Shown here one piece after another: positions 59,489-64,000 of a stretch of 64,000 nt of DNA; position 1 is the first letter of the stretch, and the number at the start of each line of letters is the position of its first letter. A program made the translations under genes and the position numbers. The notes below the pieces were generated by a model. That model was given only the letters and a program-made list of their open reading frames with translations. It had not been told where the DNA came from and ran no database searches. Origin of the DNA: Parasedimentitalea maritima (GTDB lineage: Bacteria; Pseudomonadota; Alphaproteobacteria; Rhodobacterales; Rhodobacteraceae); assembly GCF_005771405.1 (NCBI RefSeq), contig NZ_VAUA01000002.1, positions 372,001 to 436,000 of the forward strand. Reading direction: 5' to 3'.

Positions 59489-60724
59489 ATGTCCCACGTC
59501 TCTTCAGGCCCCTCCTCCCTCCTAGCAAACTTGCTGGCCTTTGGGGCATCGGAAATCTCGGCCAAGGCCACTCGGCTGTTGGTTGTTGTCGCTATTTCAC
59601 GAAATTTGAGCGCAGAAAACGTTGGCTATGCCGCCGCCGCGTTGGCCATAGGTGAAGTGTTGAAGTCGCTGACCGAAAACGGCATTGGCCAACGGATCAT
59701 CGCTGCGCACAAAGACAATCTTGAGGCGGTATGCCATTCGGCACACCGTTTGTTTTGGGGCTATTGCGTTGGACTGGCGCTGCTCCAGATGGCCATCGGT
59801 CTTGGGCTTTATTTATCAAGCCAAACCACTGTTGGGGCACTGGTTGGGCTGATGGCCATCGAATATCTGTTTATGCCGGCGGGTCTGGTGCAGGTCGCAC
59901 TGGCCATGCGCGAGAACCGACTAAAGCGGGTTGCAATGATTTCTGCCACGCAGGTGTCGGGGGCAAACCTGATCACCGTTGCATTGGCCTTCACCTGGGC
60001 CTCGCCACTAGTGCTGATCCTGCCACGTATTTTGACCGCGCCGGTCTGGTTGGTCGCCGTACGCCATCTGCGCCCATGGCAGCGCAAAAACACCGCGCTG
60101 CTGGCTCCGCTGCACCCTTTCCTGACTTACGGTCTGCCCGTGACAGGTATCGAATTGGTCAAGGCACTGCGGCTACATGCCGACAAGATTGTGGTTGGTG
60201 CTCTGCTGGGCCCCAAAGCTCTGGGGATCTATTTCCTGGCCTTCAATGCGGGCCTGAGCCTGGCCACGTCTTTCTGCGCCGCGCTGAGCATCGTGTTGTT
60301 CCCGCATCTCTGCCAAGAGGCTGATCAACAGGCCGCCCTACGCCGCACCGTGAAACTATCCTTGGCCTGTATTCTGCCCTTTGTGCTACTGCAGTCCCTG
60401 TTTGCTCCGATCTATGTACCCCTGCTATTGGGGGCAAAGTGGGCCCATATTGCCCCCACCGTTGCAGTGCTGTGTTTTGCCGCCCTGCCCCTGACCATCT
60501 GGACCGCCGTTGCGGCCAGCCTGCGGGTCAATGGTCGCCCCAAGGTCGAGTTCATCGTGACCCTGATCCTGACCATTGCGCTGGTTATCTCGGCCATCAT
60601 CGCCGCCCCCTACGGATTGGGCACCATGGCGACCGCCTATGTGTTCACCACCACCATCATACTGATCGCTGCGGCCCTGCCGCACCTGATGAAACCCTCC
60701 CCCCAGGAACTGAGAAAGGTCTAA
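59489..60724 (+). CDS. Polysaccharide flippase (Wzx-like, MATE/PST superfamily)
   Basis: 411 residues from the ATG at 59489. About twelve hydrophobic segments; the N-terminal ASEISAKATRLLVVVAISRN then LSAENVGYAAAA and the middle LRLHADKIVVGALLGPKALG match the oligosaccharide flippase family. It would turn the lipid-linked repeat unit to the periplasmic side. The strong GGAGGAA at 59464 is 18 nt from this ATG but seven nt from an out-of-frame ATG at 59478 that opens a 15-codon frame. Start assignment is therefore uncertain; a TTG at 59462 is another option. Confidence 0.85.
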   Translation: MSHVSSGPSSLLANLLAFGASEISAKATRLLVVVAISRNLSAENVGYAAAALAIGEVLKSLTENGIGQRIIAAHKDNLEAVCHSAHRLFWGYCVGLALLQMAIGLGLYLSSQTTVGALVGLMAIEYLFMPAGLVQVALAMRENRLKRVAMISATQVSGANLITVALAFTWASPLVLILPRILTAPVWLVAVRHLRPWQRKNTALLAPLHPFLTYGLPVTGIELVKALRLHADKIVVGALLGPKALGIYFLAFNAGLSLATSFCAALSIVLFPHLCQEADQQAALRRTVKLSLACILPFVLLQSLFAPIYVPLLLGAKWAHIAPTVAVLCFAALPLTIWTAVAASLRVNGRPKVEFIVTLILTIALVISAIIAAPYGLGTMATAYVFTTTIILIAAALPHLMKPSPQELRKV

Positions 60725-60727
60725 GCC

Positions 60728-61645
60728 ATGCCAGAATTTACAATCATCATGCCGTGTTTCAACGCCGCAAAAACATTGAATGAATCCATCGGAGCGCTTT
60801 TGTCTCAGACGATTAGAGATTGGGAGTTGATCTGCATCGATGACGGGTCAACAGATGATACCCCCAAACTGCTAAAGGGTTGGGAGGACGCTGACCCGCG
60901 TATCAAGATGTTGCGCAACATCGGCAAGGGGCCCAGCACCGCACGGAATATGGGGGCACATCACGCCACCGGGGAAATACTCTGCTTTTGTGATGCTGAT
61001 GATTTGTGGGTGCCATCCAAATTGGAAACCCTGCACCGGGCCTTTTTGGATGACAGTACAGATGGTCTGTTCGGCCGCGTTGCCTTTTTTCGCCGACGCG
61101 GCAAAGCCGACGCACATTCAACCGTTCCCAAGGCGCCGCTGTCTGTACCTTTGCTGTTGGGTGAAAATCCGGTCTGTACTACCTCCAATATCTCGCTGCG
61201 GCGCAAAGTCTTTCTGCAAAGTGGCGGTTTCGACAGCAATATGGTCCATAACGAAGACTTGGAATGGCTGATCCGACTTGTTGGCAGCGGCGCATCCATC
61301 AATGGACTTGATCAATTACATGTTTGGTATCGCACCAATCCACAGGGGTTGTCGTCTGATCTGGTCGCCATGTCCCGATCACGACAGCGGGTTTTAGCAA
61401 CCGCACGCAGCTTTGGCTTCCAACCAGACCGGCGCGCCGAAGCAATCTATATGCGCTACCTGGCACGCCGCGCCCTTCGGTTGGGTCACTATGGGTCTTC
61501 GGCCATCTACCTAACGTTCTCAGGCCTTATGCAAAGTCCGCGCGCATTTCTGTTTCCGCTGCGCCGGGGATTGCTGACAGCGATCGGTTCGCTGTGTGCA
61601 CCGCTGTTGCCCAAATCCCTGCGCCGTTCTCTGTTCAATCGCTAA
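60728..61645 (+). CDS. Family 2 glycosyltransferase
   Basis: 305 residues. GT2 fold with ITIIMPCFNAAKTL-like start (FTIIMPCFNAAKTLNESIGA), ELICIDDGSTDDTPKLL, GPSTARNMGAHHATGEI and FCDADDLWVPSKLE (the DxD metal site). The C-terminal third is helical with a basic tail. It adds one sugar to the repeat unit at the inner face of the membrane; the donor cannot be read from sequence. Three nt after the flippase stop. Confidence 0.92.
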   Translation: MPEFTIIMPCFNAAKTLNESIGALLSQTIRDWELICIDDGSTDDTPKLLKGWEDADPRIKMLRNIGKGPSTARNMGAHHATGEILCFCDADDLWVPSKLETLHRAFLDDSTDGLFGRVAFFRRRGKADAHSTVPKAPLSVPLLLGENPVCTTSNISLRRKVFLQSGGFDSNMVHNEDLEWLIRLVGSGASINGLDQLHVWYRTNPQGLSSDLVAMSRSRQRVLATARSFGFQPDRRAEAIYMRYLARRALRLGHYGSSAIYLTFSGLMQSPRAFLFPLRRGLLTAIGSLCAPLLPKSLRRSLFNR

Positions 61646-61663
61646 TTCCCAAAGGAGTATCTG

Positions 61664-62668
61664 ATGCCCAGAGCAAGTATTGTCGTCCCCGCTTTTAATG
61701 CCTCTGCAACTATCGCGGAGACACTGAGTTCTCTCCAGAGCCAAACTTTTCGCGATTTTGAAGTAATCGTGGTGAACGATGGGTCCACGGATCACACAGT
61801 GGACATCATCCAACCATTCTTGAAAGATAGCCGGTTTCATGTCGTCAACCAACCAAACCGGGGCTTGGCAGGGGCACGAAACACCGGAATTGCCGAAGCA
61901 GCAGGCTACTACATCGGTTTTTGTGACTCGGATGATCTCTGGGTAGCAGACAAGTTGGCGCGTCACATCCTGCATCTGGATTTATCACCGGACGTCGGAT
62001 TGAGCTATGCAGGCTCGATACTGATTGATGGTGAAGGCCAACCTCTGGGCCTGAAACAGTCCCCACGACTGCACGCGATAACCGCTGCTGAGGTGTTCAA
62101 AAGAAACCCAGTGGGCAACGGCTCGGTGGCTATCTTTCGCCGCGCCGCGCTAATGGACATAGCTTATACCCCGCAGAAAGATCGGCCACGGCAGTGGTTC
62201 TTTGACGAAACATTTCGCCAGTCCGAAGATATCGAATGCTGGTTGCGTCTGGCACTGACCACTGATTGGGAAATCGAAGGCATTCGTGGTCATCTGACCA
62301 TGTACCGGATTGCAGGCGGCGGTTTGTCGGCCAACACCAACAAGCAGTTGGCATCTTGGAACCGCATGGTCGAAAAACTGCGCCCGTTGTCCCCAATTTT
62401 CTTTGCCAAACACGAACCCGCGGCCCGTGCATATCAGTTGCGCTATCTCGCCCGCCGCGCTGTTAGCGCAGGCGATGAACTCAAAGCTAAAAAATATGCG
62501 CGTGAATTCCTCAAGGCCTCTTTTTCTCCGCTGCTTGAGGAACCACTGAAAACACTAACCACACTCGTCGCTACCGCGTGTCTCTCCAGGACCGGATATG
62601 ACCCGATGCGATTTGCCGCGATGCTACGGCGCGGAGCCACAGAACCGCGTCAACAGAAACAAACATAG
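61664..62668 (+). CDS. Family 2 glycosyltransferase
   Basis: 334 residues, a second GT2 enzyme: SIVVPAFNASATIAETLSSL, EVIVVNDGSTDHTVDII, GLAGARNTGIAEAAGYYIGF and CDSDDLWVADKLA. A WFFDETFRQSEDIECWLR segment carries the ED acceptor-site motif. It follows the previous transferase by 18 nt after AAAGGAG and shares its layout, suggesting an old duplication. It adds a further sugar to the repeat unit. Confidence 0.92.
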   Translation: MPRASIVVPAFNASATIAETLSSLQSQTFRDFEVIVVNDGSTDHTVDIIQPFLKDSRFHVVNQPNRGLAGARNTGIAEAAGYYIGFCDSDDLWVADKLARHILHLDLSPDVGLSYAGSILIDGEGQPLGLKQSPRLHAITAAEVFKRNPVGNGSVAIFRRAALMDIAYTPQKDRPRQWFFDETFRQSEDIECWLRLALTTDWEIEGIRGHLTMYRIAGGGLSANTNKQLASWNRMVEKLRPLSPIFFAKHEPAARAYQLRYLARRAVSAGDELKAKKYAREFLKASFSPLLEEPLKTLTTLVATACLSRTGYDPMRFAAMLRRGATEPRQQKQT

Positions 62669-62677
62669 GAGACCACA

Positions 62678-63661
62678 ATGAGCCATGCTTCCATTCTGCA
62701 CTTAACCGACGATACAACGCCAGGTGGCGTCATGAGAGTTATCGACACAATTCTTTCGTCAAAATATCTTGCCAAGACCGGCAAGCACCGCATGGCAGTT
62801 GTTGAGAACAGCAAGCTGACACTGCCCAAAGGTGGCGTTGATGTTATTGTTTCACATTTAGCGTTGAACTGGCGCAATTTTGCAGCCCGTGCTCGGCTCA
62901 GGGCAATGTACCCAGATACACCAATGATCCATGTCGAACACAGTTACACTCAGGGCTTCGTGGCGCAGAAAGTCCTGAACAAAAATCGGTTTTTTTCCAT
63001 GCTGCGCAGCGCATTTTGTCTGTTCGACCGCGTGGTCGCAGTCAGCAATGCACAAAAAGACTGGCTGATCCGACGCGACCTGATCGACGAAGACAGGTTG
63101 TCAGTCATCCATTCTTCGGTCGACCTGACCGGATTTGAAACCTTACCCAAACCTGCCACCAGCCCTCGGATCTTTGGACTGGTAGGGCGTCTACACGAAC
63201 AGAAAGGATTTGATATTGCGATCCGCGCCTTTCGCGAATGCAGCGGGCTAGATCTGCGACTTATGGTGTTTGGCGATGGTCCATTGCGGTCAGAACTGGA
63301 AGCGCTTGCCTTTTGTGATCCCAGGATCACCTTCCATGGCCATTGCGACGATCCGCTGGAACCCATGCGCTCCATTGATGCCTTGTTGATGCCGTCCCGC
63401 TGGGAAGCATATGGGCTGGTTGCACACGAAGCCCGTTCAGCCGGTCGCAAGGTCATTGTTGCGACGACAGACGGCCTGAAAGACCACATTCAGGCGGGCG
63501 CAACCAATGTTCATGATCATAGTATTGCTGCGTGGAAACAGGCGATAATTCAAGCAACCCAGACCCTGGACAAAAACAGTCGCAACAACCGATCAAACAG
63601 CAATATGGAAGCAACCCGGTTCGAAAGTGACTGGAAAAAATGCTTGAGCAGCCTCCAGTAA
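62678..63661 (+). CDS. Family 4 glycosyltransferase
   Basis: 327 residues with GT-B fold. LTDDTTPGGVMRVIDTIL at the N-terminus, HSSVDLTGFE, GLVGRLHEQKGFDIAIRAF as donor-domain start, VFGDGPLRSELEAL, and the E-rich motif SRWEAYGLVAHEARSAGRKV. Uses an NDP-sugar with retention. Nine nt after the second GT2 and last gene of the run; with the fusion protein, up to five sugar-transfer steps are encoded, so a repeat of about four or five sugars is possible (inference). Confidence 0.92.
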   Translation: MSHASILHLTDDTTPGGVMRVIDTILSSKYLAKTGKHRMAVVENSKLTLPKGGVDVIVSHLALNWRNFAARARLRAMYPDTPMIHVEHSYTQGFVAQKVLNKNRFFSMLRSAFCLFDRVVAVSNAQKDWLIRRDLIDEDRLSVIHSSVDLTGFETLPKPATSPRIFGLVGRLHEQKGFDIAIRAFRECSGLDLRLMVFGDGPLRSELEALAFCDPRITFHGHCDDPLEPMRSIDALLMPSRWEAYGLVAHEARSAGRKVIVATTDGLKDHIQAGATNVHDHSIAAWKQAIIQATQTLDKNSRNNRSNSNMEATRFESDWKKCLSSLQ

Positions 63662-64000
63662 AACTTACTGAGTTCTTTGCTTAAAGCCTCGGTACAAAAA
63701 AACCTCGGCCTTGCTGGTGGTGTTGTCAGACCTATTTGAACTCGCCTTAACTAAATCAACACCACTGCCCTTTGTCCCACATCGACATGACACAACTCCA
63801 TTCGAACAGCGGTTCTAGATAGCTCAAAATACTCACGTTTCAAAAGACTGCATTTTGACTTAAGCGGTTGAAATCGGACATTTATATGGACGAAAATTTC
63901 AACCGGATCCGCATTCAATGCAAGCGATGCTTTACCCCTTATCGCTGTCGAAACGGCCGATGTGAATTATTACATCACTTGTTTAACCAGTCACTGGTTT
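63662..64000. other. Right-end intergenic region
   Basis: 339 nt after the last glycosyltransferase. It contains a long-loop inverted repeat GTGGTGTTG (63717-63725) / CAACACCAC (63757-63765) and the start of a possible frame at 63886. No clear terminator with a T-run was found. Confidence 0.4.
63886..64000 (+). CDS. Possible start of a cysteine-rich small protein (open to the window end)
   Basis: An ATG at 63886 opens 38 codons, MDENFNRIRIQCKRCFTPYR then CRNGRCELLHHL, to the end of the window. The CKRC...C...C pattern could be a zinc ribbon. No clear ribosome binding site precedes it and the rest is not visible, so it is only a candidate. Confidence 0.25.
   Translation, partial: MDENFNRIRIQCKRCFTPYRCRNGRCELLHHLFNQSLV

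Overview
The window looks like chromosomal DNA of a marine Rhodobacteraceae (Roseobacter-group) alphaproteobacterium. Pointers are the methylated-amine genes (MttB-like methyltransferase, dimethylglycine-dehydrogenase-like flavoprotein), two XRE-cupin regulators, a ribose-type polyol/sugar ABC operon with a SorC regulator, and a canonical CtrA box. GC content is moderate (roughly mid-50s percent by eye). No tRNA, rRNA, CRISPR array or intact insertion sequence was seen.

Layout. (1) 1-3.3 kb: the 5' end of a nuoH gene and a CHASE-PAS hybrid histidine kinase. (2) 3.7-9.6 kb: methylated-amine unit with a non-pyrrolysine MttB homologue, divergent from an XRE-cupin regulator, a LysE-type exporter, a GFA-family protein and a DMGDH/sarcosine-dehydrogenase-type enzyme. 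An array of GGTGAAA/TTTCACC half-sites lies between the divergent genes. (3) 9.7-10.9 kb: a scar where a crotonase gene and a LysR gene have both lost their 5' ends at one point. (4) 11-19.3 kb: XRE-cupin regulator, dipeptide/oligopeptide ABC transporter and Xaa-Pro aminopeptidase. (5) 19.4-21.2 kb: a TetR regulator with its operator, a small membrane protein and small secreted/hypothetical genes. (6) 21.5-33.9 kb: a ten-gene minus-strand run for uptake and oxidation of a polyol or sugar (binding protein, ATPase, permease, SorC regulator, aldo/keto reductase, FAD glycerol-3-phosphate-dehydrogenase-like enzyme, class I aldolase, FGGY kinase, alcohol dehydrogenase, GMC oxidoreductase). (7) 34.7-47.7 kb: a nine-gene alginate-type operon on the minus strand. 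(8) 48-49.2 kb: a divergent lipoprotein polysaccharide lyase and a 62-residue orphan. (9) 49.7-63.7 kb: a Wzx/Wzy-type exopolysaccharide locus with its own two-component system.

The most striking element is region 7. algD, alg8, alg44, the pyrophosphorylase half of algA, algG, algX and algL are recognisable by colinear motifs. However, the residues that catalyse epimerisation (AlgG), O-acetylation (AlgX), lysis (AlgL), mannose-6-phosphate isomerisation (AlgA) and c-di-GMP binding (Alg44 PilZ) all appear to be replaced. algE, algI, algJ and algF are not seen. The polymerase and the GDP-mannose and GDP-mannuronate enzymes keep their motifs. The simplest reading is a machine that makes an unmodified polyuronate and keeps the periplasmic proteins as a scaffold. 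A CtrA box sits upstream of algD, and a lipoprotein lyase is transcribed divergently.

In region 8-9, a palindrome CCTATCC-N4-GGATAGG occurs near the starts of four transcription units (chain-length regulator/polymerase, fused glycosyltransferase, SUOX-fold/kinase pair, export protein/flippase). It is a likely operator for the LuxR-type response regulator encoded among them. All functional statements come from reading motifs by eye; no database search was possible.
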